Shown: positions 1 through 6,482 of the stretch, piece after piece
How positions within the stretch are numbered: position 1 is the first letter of the stretch
Layout of the letters: each line of letters starts with the position of its first letter
NCBI GenBank assembly: GCA_026989535.1
Contig: JALSJD010000251.1
Location: forward strand, 1-36,209
Origin: Cyclobacteriaceae bacterium
GTDB taxonomy: Bacteria > Bacteroidota > Bacteroidia > Cytophagales > Cyclobacteriaceae
DNA: 36,209 nucleotides
Reading direction: 5' to 3'
Translations under genes and position numbers: made by a program
Notes under the pieces: model-generated
The model's input: only the letters and a program-made list of their open reading frames with translations
The model's database searches: none
What the model was told of the DNA's origin: nothing

Positions 1-446
1 TGAAATTTTGGCAATAAAAGATTCAAGAAATCCTTAACTACAAATTCAAGTGCTTTTCTATAAATCATTCCTGAGCTTTCAAGAAAGCCCAACTCTTCAA
101 TCATGTAAGCCTCTTGAAAAACGTTATAGAATTTTGGGCTCAAATTATCAATGTTATTTTTTTTCTCAAGTTCATATGGGTTATCCCTTTTTATGGCACG
201 AACCCAATTATGAACAGTTATCTTAAATACATCAAACTTCTCGGTTTCTGCATAATGGTTAGTCCCGTTAGAATTAGTAGCATCTATCGAATACCCTTTT
301 TCATCCTTTTTAATTATAGATTGAATAAGATTATTATTTGCAAAACCATAGTCTATTGAGTTGCCATCAAGTTTGAATGACATAGGTATATTCTCAGCAA
401 CAGAAATTTTCTTAAGTTCTATAATTTCAAGTTGGGTAAATTTCAT
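1..446 (-). CDS. Partial DUF4145-like protein (3' end outside window)
   Basis: An open frame runs on the minus strand from the ATG at 446 to the window edge without a stop, giving 148 residues; the C-terminus is missing. It begins MKFTQLEIIELKK, and no signal peptide or membrane segment is seen, so it is probably cytoplasmic. Residues about 118-145 contain LGFLESSGMIYRKALEFVV. This resembles the start of DUF4145, where an Ala/Gly-rich helix precedes an R(K/R)A(L/I)E motif; that domain is often found in accessory genes linked to restriction or defence. The family call comes from this short motif only and is tentative. The upstream region (447-608) is AT-rich. The gene is divergent from the threonine aldolase gene and looks accessory. 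No function is assigned. Confidence 0.6.
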   Translation of the reverse strand, partial: MKFTQLEIIELKKISVAENIPMSFKLDGNSIDYGFANNNLIQSIIKKDEKGYSIDATNSNGTNHYAETEKFDVFKITVHNWVRAIKRDNPYELEKKNNIDNLSPKFYNVFQEAYMIEELGFLESSGMIYRKALEFVVKDFLNLLLPKF

Positions 447-608
447 GTATCGCTTTTTTTTGTATTCTGCCTAACGTGCGTTAAAGTACAATATTTTTCT
501 TGAAATAATGAAATTGTATGTCATAATTCATCATCTTTACCCACCTATAATTCATTAGCTTGAGAAATTAATCGAGATTTCTTGATGTGGGAAATTAAGC
601 ACAACATT

Positions 609-1616
609 ATGATAGAACTACGCAGCGATACCTTTACAAAACCCACCAAACCAATGCTCGAAGCCATGATGGCTGCTAAGGTGGGGGATGATGTTTTTGG
701 TGATGACCCAACAGTTAATCTTTTGGAAGAAAAAATGGCTAATATTTTTGATATGGAAGCCGCAGTTTTCTGCCCTTCTGGCACTATGGCAAACCAAATA
801 GCCATTAGGGTGCATACCCAACCTCAAGATGAAGTTATTTGCGATAAAAACGCACATATTTATTTATACGAAGGTGGAGGAATGGCTTCCAACTCTGGAG
901 TAACTCCTGCATTACTTGATGGTGATAGAGGCAGAATTACGGCTGCTCAAATTGCAGCAGTTATCAAACCCGATGATGTACACGCACCCGTAAGCAGATT
1001 AGTTAGCCTCGAAAACACGATGAATAAAGGAGGAGGGAGTTATTATGATTTTAAGGAGATTCTAAAAATTAAAAAACTCTGTAATGATAAAGGCTTGGCG
1101 TTGCATTTAGATGGTGCACGCTTGTATAATGCCTTAGCCGAAACCAACGAAACTCCATCGGATTACGGAAACGTATTTGATACCATTTCGGTTTGCCTAT
1201 CCAAAGGATTAGGTGCGCCAATTGGCTCTGTTTTATTGGGTTCGGTTGCCCATATTAAAAAAGCACGCAGGGTGCGCAAAGTATTTGGGGGCGGAATGCG
1301 CCAAGCAGGCTACTTGGCTGCCGCTGGGTTGTTTGCGTTAGAAAACAACGTAGAACGTTTAAAAATTGATCACCAAAGGGCACGGGTCTTGGGTGATGCC
1401 TTAAACAAAGCCAGTTTTGTAGAAGAAGTGATGCCTGTAAACACCAACATTGTTATTTTTTTGGTAGATAATGTGCAAAAAAGAGTAGCACAATTAAAAG
1501 AAAAAGGAGTGTTAGCAGTGCCGTTTGGGGGTAATCAAATTCGATTTGTAACCCACCTAGACTTTACGGAGCAGATGTTAGAGCAAACGGTTGAAATTAT
1601 TAAAGCATTGAATTAA
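609..1616 (+). CDS. ltaE: Low-specificity L-threonine aldolase
   Basis: PLP-dependent cytoplasmic enzyme cleaving L-threonine or L-allo-threonine to glycine and acetaldehyde. The 335-residue product starts MIELRSDTFTKPT, the typical N-terminus of the family, so ATG 609 is preferred; an in-frame ATG at 582 would add nine unconserved residues. Visible landmarks are GDDVFGDDPTVNLLEE (about residues 26-41), the FCPSGTMANQ stretch, the HLDGAR motif whose Asp contacts the PLP pyridine nitrogen, and SVCLSKGLGAP with the PLP lysine at about K199. The length is normal (330-350). It stands alone on the plus strand and converges with the QueD-like gene 30 bp downstream. No clear TAnnTTTG promoter is seen upstream. 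The assignment is firm; preference for threonine stereoisomers cannot be read from the sequence. Confidence 0.95.
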   Translation: MIELRSDTFTKPTKPMLEAMMAAKVGDDVFGDDPTVNLLEEKMANIFDMEAAVFCPSGTMANQIAIRVHTQPQDEVICDKNAHIYLYEGGGMASNSGVTPALLDGDRGRITAAQIAAVIKPDDVHAPVSRLVSLENTMNKGGGSYYDFKEILKIKKLCNDKGLALHLDGARLYNALAETNETPSDYGNVFDTISVCLSKGLGAPIGSVLLGSVAHIKKARRVRKVFGGGMRQAGYLAAAGLFALENNVERLKIDHQRARVLGDALNKASFVEEVMPVNTNIVIFLVDNVQKRVAQLKEKGVLAVPFGGNQIRFVTHLDFTEQMLEQTVEIIKALN

Positions 1617-1646
1617 CAAATAACCCTTAACTTAATAACCAAATAA

Positions 1647-2180
1647 CTATTCATTGGTATAAATAGCTCCTGCTTTTTGGGTTTCCCAAAATTCTACTTT
1701 AGTGCACCTCACACCTTTAGGTAAAAGCGTATTTACAGCTTCAAATATCCATTTGCTAATGTTTTCGGCAGTGGGCACAAAATTTACAAACACAATACCC
1801 GCATATAACTCAAACTCTAATTCGGTTAAATCTTTTTTAGTTTCAGGTATAGTAAATAATTTATCCTTTAATTCCAAAATGGCCTCTTCAATTTTGGCTT
1901 TGGGTAACATAACGGGTATCATTGGGTCGCTAATGTCCATCAATGTTTTATGATCCATTACTCGATCGAGCCATTTTTTAAATGCCCCTAAATGCTTAAA
2001 ATCGGTTACCATCCCGTTTACTAATTTCTCCGACTCTAAATAAATTACCGTTTTAAAATTATGCCCATGCAAATGCCGGCAAGTACACTGTGTTGAATCG
2101 GCAAACTTTTCTTCTAAATTCTGATTCCACACACGATGCCCAAAACAACCATGAAATTCTTTGTAAATAATATGCCCCAT
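1647..2180 (-). CDS. queD: 6-pyruvoyl-tetrahydropterin synthase / QueD family protein
   Basis: Member of the PTPS/QueD family, zinc-dependent tunnelling-fold enzymes acting on dihydroneopterin triphosphate. In bacteria the usual role is 6-carboxy-tetrahydropterin synthesis for queuosine. Visible motifs are FHGCFGHRVW (first zinc histidine region), TCRHLHGHNF (catalytic Cys region and the HGH zinc pair), GMVTDFKHL, VMDHKTLMD, PTAENISKWIF and a terminal VEFWET with the substrate-binding Glu. At 177 residues it is clearly longer than the usual 120-140. The extra length lies around residues 95-135, between the MDHKTLMD and PTAEN motifs, and is charged and probably helical. A -7 element lies four bases before the ATG. 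No other queuosine gene is in the window, so QueD versus another pterin role is inferred. Confidence 0.85.
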   Translation of the reverse strand: MGHIIYKEFHGCFGHRVWNQNLEEKFADSTQCTCRHLHGHNFKTVIYLESEKLVNGMVTDFKHLGAFKKWLDRVMDHKTLMDISDPMIPVMLPKAKIEEAILELKDKLFTIPETKKDLTELEFELYAGIVFVNFVPTAENISKWIFEAVNTLLPKGVRCTKVEFWETQKAGAIYTNE

Positions 2181-2184
2181 AGTG

Positions 2185-2192
2185 CAAAGTTA
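2185..2192 (-). promoter_or_regulatory. -7 element upstream of the queD-like gene
   Basis: On the minus strand this reads TAACTTTG, an exact match to the Bacteroidota consensus TAnnTTTG. A TTG lies about 16 bp further upstream. Its last base is only four bases from the ATG, so if it is used the mRNA would be nearly leaderless. Confidence 0.45.
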
Positions 2193-2231
2193 AGGTAAAA
2201 TCTTGAGGCAATAAAAAAGGATTAGCTCAAC

Positions 2232-2497
2232 GGGTGCATAACATTTTGTCGTTTTACTTTAAACCATTTTGTGTAAGCCCCCTAACCTATAGTAAAAAGT
2301 AAAATAGAAATCGTCATTCCTCCCGAGTACTCGGGAGGAATGACGTAAGTGGTTGTTTTTCTTTGCATGTGCTTAAGCACTTAACCACAGATTCCCGAAG
2401 CGTTTATTGGGGGCATAATTTTGAAAAAAAACTTACTTTTCTTAGCTACTCCCAAAATAAAAGGTATAAATAATTAGCGACAAAATGTTATACACCC
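2232..2497. repeat. Inverted-repeat-bounded noncoding element (266 bp)
   Basis: The left end, GGGTGCATAACATTTTGTCG (2232-2251), is matched at the right end by CGACAAAATGTTATACACCC (2478-2497): a 20-bp terminal inverted repeat with one mismatch. Just outside, TAGCTC (2223-2228) and GAGCTA (2505-2510) continue the symmetry. No coding frame is seen inside, and a 34-bp perfect palindrome sits within. This fits a small nonautonomous transposable element or large stem-loop repeat. No second copy is visible in the window, so mobility is inferred. It fills most of the gap between the queD-like gene and tonB-1. Confidence 0.55.
2312..2345. repeat. 34-bp perfect palindrome
   Basis: CGTCATTCCTCCCGAGT (2312-2328) is followed directly by its exact reverse complement (2329-2345), with no loop. 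The core CCCGAGTACTCGGG recurs at 21690-21703 inside another repeat element. It is followed by mixed sequence rather than a T-run, so it is more likely a genome repeat than a terminator. Confidence 0.85.
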
Positions 2498-2500
2498 ATC

Positions 2501-2522
2501 AAAAGAGCTATCGCCCTCTTTT
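2501..2522 (-). terminator. Putative terminator after tonB-1
   Basis: AAAAGAG (2501-2507) pairs with CTCTTTT (2516-2522) around an 8-nt loop, with T-rich sequence on both sides. It lies about 36 bp beyond the tonB-1 stop codon. The stem is weak and could act in either direction. Confidence 0.4.
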
Positions 2523-2557
2523 TGTGAAAATTGTCTGTTTTCGGAGTGGACTCATTA

Positions 2558-3232
2558 TTAATTTAGTTTAAAATTGATAGGTAAGGTCATTTGTACTTTT
2601 ACGGGCTTACCTCGTTGTTTGCCAGGACTCCATTTTGGTAAAGTTTTAAGTACACGTATAGCTTCCTCATCACATCCTGCTCCAATGCCTCTTAAGAGTT
2701 TAATGTTGGTAATGCTGCCATCCTTGTCAATTACAAAGGAAAGTGTCACTCTGCCATCTATGCCCATTCTACGTGCTTGCGAAGGGTATTTCATCTTTTT
2801 GCTTATAAACTTATACAGTGCTTCCAAGCCACCCGGATAGGTTGGCATCTGCTCTACAATAATAAAAGGAGCTTCTTCTACCGGCTCAATACCTGGGCTT
2901 TCAATTTCACCTGGGTCTTCAAAACTATCGATTTCTTCAAAAGTATTATCAATGGGAGATTCGAATACTTCAACAACTATATCATTGGGTACTTCAACCA
3001 ATATAACCTCCTTAGGAGGTGGGGGAGGTGGTGTTTGATGTTCCGTTAATGGAACATCAAAAGACTCCTCTGTGTCGAACCCTGTATCCGGGACGACAAA
3101 CCGTTCGCAAATGCTATACGTTTTGTACTCAAATGCCAAGAGCACAAAACTTAAACTAATTACCAAGCCCAAGTTTAAGAATAAACCTGATTTTTTACGT
3201 AAATCGAGTGTCGGATTTTTCTTGTTTTCCAT
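2558..3232 (-). CDS. tonB: Energy transducer TonB (copy 1)
   Basis: TonB-family protein of 224 residues that would couple the proton motive force (via ExbB/ExbD, not in the window) to outer-membrane TonB-dependent transporters. Order: a short cytoplasmic N-terminus (MENKKNPTLDLRKKSG), a single membrane anchor at about 17-36, a proline run PPPPPP near residue 68, an acidic periplasmic linker, then the TonB C-terminal domain at about 130-224 with MPTYPGG, YPSQARRMGIDGRV and GAGCDEEAIRVLKTLPKW. It differs most from the other two copies in the linker and has an unusual cysteine just after the anchor (SICERF). It is probably the last gene of an operon with tonB-2 and the lipoprotein; a 21-bp gap separates it from the latter. 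Confidence 0.92.
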   Translation of the reverse strand: MENKKNPTLDLRKKSGLFLNLGLVISLSFVLLAFEYKTYSICERFVVPDTGFDTEESFDVPLTEHQTPPPPPPKEVILVEVPNDIVVEVFESPIDNTFEEIDSFEDPGEIESPGIEPVEEAPFIIVEQMPTYPGGLEALYKFISKKMKYPSQARRMGIDGRVTLSFVIDKDGSITNIKLLRGIGAGCDEEAIRVLKTLPKWSPGKQRGKPVKVQMTLPINFKLN

Positions 3233-3253
3233 CGTGTTTCTTGTTTTATTATA

Positions 3254-3742
3254 TTAATAATTCACATACCTGGTTTTTCCGCATTGAGCGTATTTATCAT
3301 CTCTGTTTAACTCAATCTTAATGTTTTTACTAAAGTTTTGAAGAACTGTTTCAAACTCCAATCTTTTAGCGTTCGAGATTGATGGGTTTATAATTCTAAA
3401 AAAATAATAATCGATAGAACCACTTTTGCTAAAATAAATTTTGTTAACAATGCTAATAGTTGAATCGGGTGAATCCCACGTAAAATTTTCATCTTTCATA
3501 AACTTCGATACCTGTTGATGAAATTTGCTCCACGATTCTATTACTTTTTTATGCTGTTCTTGCGTTGAGTTTCTGGAGTCTAATAGGTTTGGGTAAATAC
3601 TATCTAAATTCAGCTTTTTATACGCATCAAAGCTTGGCTGATTATCAAAGCTTATAATTGTGGGGTTTTTGTCAGTATCAGATATATTTTTAGCACAACC
3701 TATTAGTATAATAATTAGGAGAAAAATAGAAACTTGCTTCAT
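3254..3742 (-). CDS. Hypothetical lipoprotein between tonB-2 and tonB-1
   Basis: Product of 162 residues with a lipoprotein signal, MKQVSIFLLIIILIGCAKN; the lipobox is LIGC with Cys16, so it is probably anchored in the inner or outer membrane facing the periplasm. The rest is polar with no recognised domain. It ends with RDDKYAQCGKTRYVNY, a Cys-Gly-containing tail that looks like a conserved motif although I cannot name the family. Gaps of 15 bp to tonB-2 upstream and 21 bp to tonB-1 downstream indicate co-transcription. The context suggests a TonB-associated or envelope role, but this is inference only. Confidence 0.8.
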   Translation of the reverse strand: MKQVSIFLLIIILIGCAKNISDTDKNPTIISFDNQPSFDAYKKLNLDSIYPNLLDSRNSTQEQHKKVIESWSKFHQQVSKFMKDENFTWDSPDSTISIVNKIYFSKSGSIDYYFFRIINPSISNAKRLEFETVLQNFSKNIKIELNRDDKYAQCGKTRYVNY

Positions 3743-3757
3743 AGTAATTTTATTTGT

Positions 3758-4432
3758 TTAACTCAATCTAAAAGTTATTGGCAATACCATTCTTACTTTT
3801 ACGGCCTTACCACGTTGTTTACCGGGGTTCCATTTAGGCGAATTTTTAATCACGCGAATGGCTTCTTCATCGCAACCGGCACCTACGCCACGAATTACTT
3901 TTACATCGGTAATATTGCCTGCTTTATCCACCACAAACTGCACAAATACCTTTCCTTCAACGCCCATCTGCCTAGCTCGCGATGGATATTTCATTTTATT
4001 ACCTATGTACTTATAAAAAGCTTGATCGCCCCCCGGAAACGAAGGTTGCTTCTCTACAATGGTAAAAATTTCGTCAGCCACTTCTTCGTCTTCAGGCTCT
4101 TCAAAAATGGCTTCTTCAATTACAGTTTCATCCGTAATATCAATGTCAAGATCCACTTCTATATCTTCTTCAATTTCTTCTTCATCGGGTACCTCAATAA
4201 TTTCGGGCTGCTGTATTTTTGGCGGAGGAGGAGGCGGTTGCTCTATAGGAAGAATCTCTGTCATTTCCTCAAAATCGTCATTTACAGCGGCTAACTGCAT
4301 TAGTGAGCCGTCATCGTACGATTTGTACTCAAATGCGAATAATACCAACGACAGGCTAACTACTAAACCAATGTTTAAATATAAACCTGATTTTTTACGT
4401 AAATCGAGTGTAGGGTTTTTCTTGTTTTCCAT
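3758..4432 (-). CDS. tonB: Energy transducer TonB (copy 2, mosaic)
   Basis: TonB protein of 224 residues with the same plan as its neighbours: N-terminal anchor (about 17-36), PPPPPP run, acidic linker, and C-terminal TonB domain with QPSFPGGDQAFYKYI, YPSRARQMGVEGKV and GAGCDEEAIRVIKNSPKW. The first ~16 residues and the surrounding DNA nearly match tonB-1 (MENKKNPTLDLRKKSG). From FEYKSYDDGSL to the end of the acidic linker it is almost identical to tonB-3, and the DNA there is nearly invariant too. The gene is therefore a mosaic of its two flanking paralogues. It appears to head an operon with the lipoprotein and tonB-1; a terminator lies upstream, between it and tonB-3. Confidence 0.92.
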   Translation of the reverse strand: MENKKNPTLDLRKKSGLYLNIGLVVSLSLVLFAFEYKSYDDGSLMQLAAVNDDFEEMTEILPIEQPPPPPPKIQQPEIIEVPDEEEIEEDIEVDLDIDITDETVIEEAIFEEPEDEEVADEIFTIVEKQPSFPGGDQAFYKYIGNKMKYPSRARQMGVEGKVFVQFVVDKAGNITDVKVIRGVGAGCDEEAIRVIKNSPKWNPGKQRGKAVKVRMVLPITFRLS

Positions 4433-4491
4433 AGTATAACTATTTATTTAATTATAAAACTAAAGTAATAGTTATAGAAAACAAAATAAAA

Positions 4492-4510
4492 CCCCGATTT
4501 ATTTTCGGGG
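4492..4510 (-). terminator. Rho-independent terminator after tonB-3
   Basis: CCCCGA (4492-4497) and TCGGGG (4505-4510) form a GC-rich 6-bp stem with a 7-nt loop. On the minus strand the hairpin is followed by TTTTATTTTG. It lies 14 bp beyond the tonB-3 stop and separates the gcvH-vanZ-tonB-3 unit from the tonB-2 unit. Confidence 0.8.
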
Positions 4511-4524
4511 CTTTAAAATACTTT

Positions 4525-5199
4525 TTAGCTAAGCTTAAAGGTAATTGGTAGTACCATTCGTACTTTAACTGCCTTACCGCGTTGCTTACCGGGAGTCCAT
4601 TTTGGCGAGCTCTTAATTACTCTAGCTGCTTCTTCATCACAACCGGCACCAACACCACGTATAACTTTTACATCGGTAATATTACCTGCTTTATCCACCA
4701 CAAACTGCACAAATACCTTTCCTTCAATGCCCATTCTGCGTGCTTGCGAAGGATACTTCATTTTCTTTTGTACATACTTATAAAAAGCACCCATACCCCC
4801 TGGATAGCCAGGTTGTTTCTCCACAATGGTAAAAATTTCATCGGCCACTTCTTCGTCTTCAGGCTCCTCAAAAATGGCTTCTTCAATTACAGTTTCATCC
4901 GTAATATCAATGTCAAGATCCACTTCTATATCTTCTTCAATTTCTTCTTCATCAGGCACCTCAATAATTTCGGGCTGTTGAATTTTTGGAGGAGGAGGAG
5001 GCGGTTGCTCGGTAGGAGGAATCTCTGTCATTTCCTCAAAATCGTCATTTACAGCGCCTAGCTCCATTAGTGAACCATCATCGTACGATTTGTACTCAAA
5101 TGCAAAAAGCACTAACGCAAGGCTAATAACCAAACCAATATTTAGAAATAGCCCCGACTTTTTAGTCAAATCTGCTTCTGGTGATTTTTTAGCTTCCAT
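4525..5199 (-). CDS. tonB: Energy transducer TonB (copy 3)
   Basis: Third TonB paralogue, 224 residues. It has a cytoplasmic start MEAKKSPEADLTKKSG, a membrane anchor at about 17-36, a PPPPPP run near residue 67, then a strongly acidic linker of about 45 residues rich in Glu and Asp (for example PDEEEIEEDIEVDLDIDI), and a C-terminal TonB domain with QPGYPGGMGAFYKYV and GAGCDEEAARVIKSSPKW. TonB linkers are classically Pro/Lys-rich, so this acidic linker is notable, though acidic variants do occur in Bacteroidota. It follows the vanZ-like gene, has its own -7 element and ends at a strong terminator. Confidence 0.92.
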   Translation of the reverse strand: MEAKKSPEADLTKKSGLFLNIGLVISLALVLFAFEYKSYDDGSLMELGAVNDDFEEMTEIPPTEQPPPPPPKIQQPEIIEVPDEEEIEEDIEVDLDIDITDETVIEEAIFEEPEDEEVADEIFTIVEKQPGYPGGMGAFYKYVQKKMKYPSQARRMGIEGKVFVQFVVDKAGNITDVKVIRGVGAGCDEEAARVIKSSPKWTPGKQRGKAVKVRMVLPITFKLS

Positions 5200-5238
5200 T
5201 TATATTAATTTATCTAAGGTTGTAATCTTATGTAAAAC

Positions 5239-5246
5239 CAAATATA
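5239..5246 (-). promoter_or_regulatory. -7 element upstream of tonB-3
   Basis: The minus-strand reading is TATATTTG, an exact TAnnTTTG match about 40 bp before the tonB-3 ATG and just inside the gap after the vanZ-like stop. No clear TTG -33 element is seen at the right spacing. Confidence 0.45.
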
Positions 5247-5263
5247 ATGACTAATTATTAATA

Positions 5264-5677
5264 CTATCCGGTCTTAGATAAAATAATAGTTATTCCTAAG
5301 AATAATCCATATCCAACTAAAGTTCCTACACAATCAGCCGTAAGGTCGGCAAAATCGTACGATCGGTCTGGAACATAGGATTGCAAATATTCTAGTATAT
5401 ACCCATAACCAATAGACCCCATAATGATGGTTAATTTAGGCCAAGGTCCTATTTTAAGTCTATTATTTTCAACTCCAAGTAAGCCAAATAATACGAGTAC
5501 GGCAAAAAGAACAATATGCACGGTTTTATCAATGCTTATAAATTGCCAGCTAATATGTGGCAAAGCACTACCGGGTAACAGTGTAAGGATGGCAATAATT
5601 ACAAACCAGCTAATAAAAAGCCATTGGCTGTATTTAATAATAACTAAGAGCAGCTGATTTAATTTAATCACAGTCAA
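5264..5677 (-). CDS. VanZ-like family membrane protein
   Basis: Small integral membrane protein of 137 residues with about four hydrophobic segments (roughly 18-37, 50-66, 80-97 and 112-132). Features of the VanZ-like superfamily are visible: LLPGSALPH after the first helix, DKTVHIVLFAVLVLFG, and a C-terminal YDFADLTADCVGTLVGYGLF, with the D..aN..G-type motif represented by Asp-x-x-Ala-Asp-x-x-Gly. VanZ itself is linked to teicoplanin resistance, but this broad family has no established function in Bacteroidota. It lies between gcvH and tonB-3, an order I recall from other Bacteroidota genomes. A 159-bp gap with a stem-loop separates it from gcvH. Confidence 0.82.
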   Translation of the reverse strand: MTVIKLNQLLLVIIKYSQWLFISWFVIIAILTLLPGSALPHISWQFISIDKTVHIVLFAVLVLFGLLGVENNRLKIGPWPKLTIIMGSIGYGYILEYLQSYVPDRSYDFADLTADCVGTLVGYGLFLGITIILSKTG

Positions 5678-5701
5678 TTTGAATAATCATATAGAAAAAC
5701 G

Positions 5702-5741
5702 CGTAGTGCGATTTTTTTACACAGGCTATATTCGCACTACG
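5702..5741. repeat. Inverted repeat between gcvH and the vanZ-like gene
   Basis: CGTAGTGCGA (5702-5711) is the exact reverse complement of TCGCACTACG (5732-5741), with a 20-nt loop. It lies in the gcvH-vanZ gap and could be a leaky terminator or a small repeat. No clean T-run follows on the minus strand. Confidence 0.5.
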
Positions 5742-5836
5742 AGGGTGAATAGATATTATCCTAAAAATTGGAAGATGAAAGTCGCCAACTTCTAACTTGT
5801 AGCCGAGCCAATTAAATGGCTGCCAATTTGTAATGT

Positions 5837-6214
5837 TTATTGGCCAATTATTTCTTTATAGGCCTTTGCATCCATTAATTCTGATAAATCAGCTCCCTCT
5901 TGCATAGTTACCTTTACAATCCAGGCTTTGTAGGCATCTTGGTTAATGGCCTCTGGGCTATCTTCCAGTGTATCATTAAATTCATCGATGGTGCCTGTTA
6001 AAGGCATAAATAAATCTGATACTGTTTTTACCGCTTCAATGGTGCCAAAAACATCTCCACTGGCTACTTCATCTCCCACAGTATCAACTTCAACAAATAC
6101 AATATCGCCAAGTTCTTTGGCGGCAAATTCTGTGATGCCAATTATAACAGAATTGCCATCAATTTTAATCCATTCGTGGTCTTTTGTGTATTTTAAGTCT
6201 GTAGGAATATTCAT
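5837..6214 (-). CDS. gcvH: Glycine cleavage system H protein
   Basis: Lipoyl carrier of the glycine cleavage complex, shuttling the aminomethyl group between the P and T proteins and delivering electrons to the L protein. The 125-residue length is normal. Landmarks: YTKDHEWI near the N-terminus, GITEFAAKELGDIVFVE, then FGTIEAVKTVSDLFMP with the lipoylated lysine at about K63, and SPEAINQDAYKAWIVKV downstream. The genes for P, T and L are not here, so the system is dispersed in this genome. A -7 element precedes it. The VanZ-like gene and tonB-3 follow in the same direction. Confidence 0.97.
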   Translation of the reverse strand: MNIPTDLKYTKDHEWIKIDGNSVIIGITEFAAKELGDIVFVEVDTVGDEVASGDVFGTIEAVKTVSDLFMPLTGTIDEFNDTLEDSPEAINQDAYKAWIVKVTMQEGADLSELMDAKAYKEIIGQ

Positions 6215-6256
6215 TTTCGTATAATTTAATTGTCTTAAAGGAATCTATATTGAGTT

Positions 6257-6264
6257 CAAATTTA
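6257..6264 (-). promoter_or_regulatory. -7 element upstream of gcvH
   Basis: The minus-strand reading is TAAATTTG, an exact TAnnTTTG match about 43 bp before the gcvH ATG. The rest of the gap to asnS (6265-6482) holds no credible gene. Confidence 0.5.
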
Positions 6265-6482
6265 AGAGGTTTTTTTAAAAAGTTGCCTAAACCTGAGCCT
6301 ATCTATTTTGATAACTTTCATTTTAGTACATGCAGTAGCTGGGCAGGTACTCAGTAATGACGACAATCTCGATGGGATTATTTGTTATAAAAAAGTTAAG
6401 TCCACTGGTAAGGTAACTCAAAGTGCAGGAGGGTTTAACCAACCTATCAGTTTTGCTTGCACTACGTTTACAAAGAGAAATG

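Noticed and set aside
469-486. Possible integron attC core (GTTAGGC on the minus strand, near TAACGTGCGTTA)
   Set aside because: The core boundary is present upstream of the accessory gene, but no partner RYYYAAC site exists within the expected distance in 484-608, so the pair needed for attC is missing.
2574-3257. Several plus-strand open frames opposite the tonB genes
   Set aside because: They are antisense frames produced by the skewed codon composition of the tonB genes and resemble no protein family.
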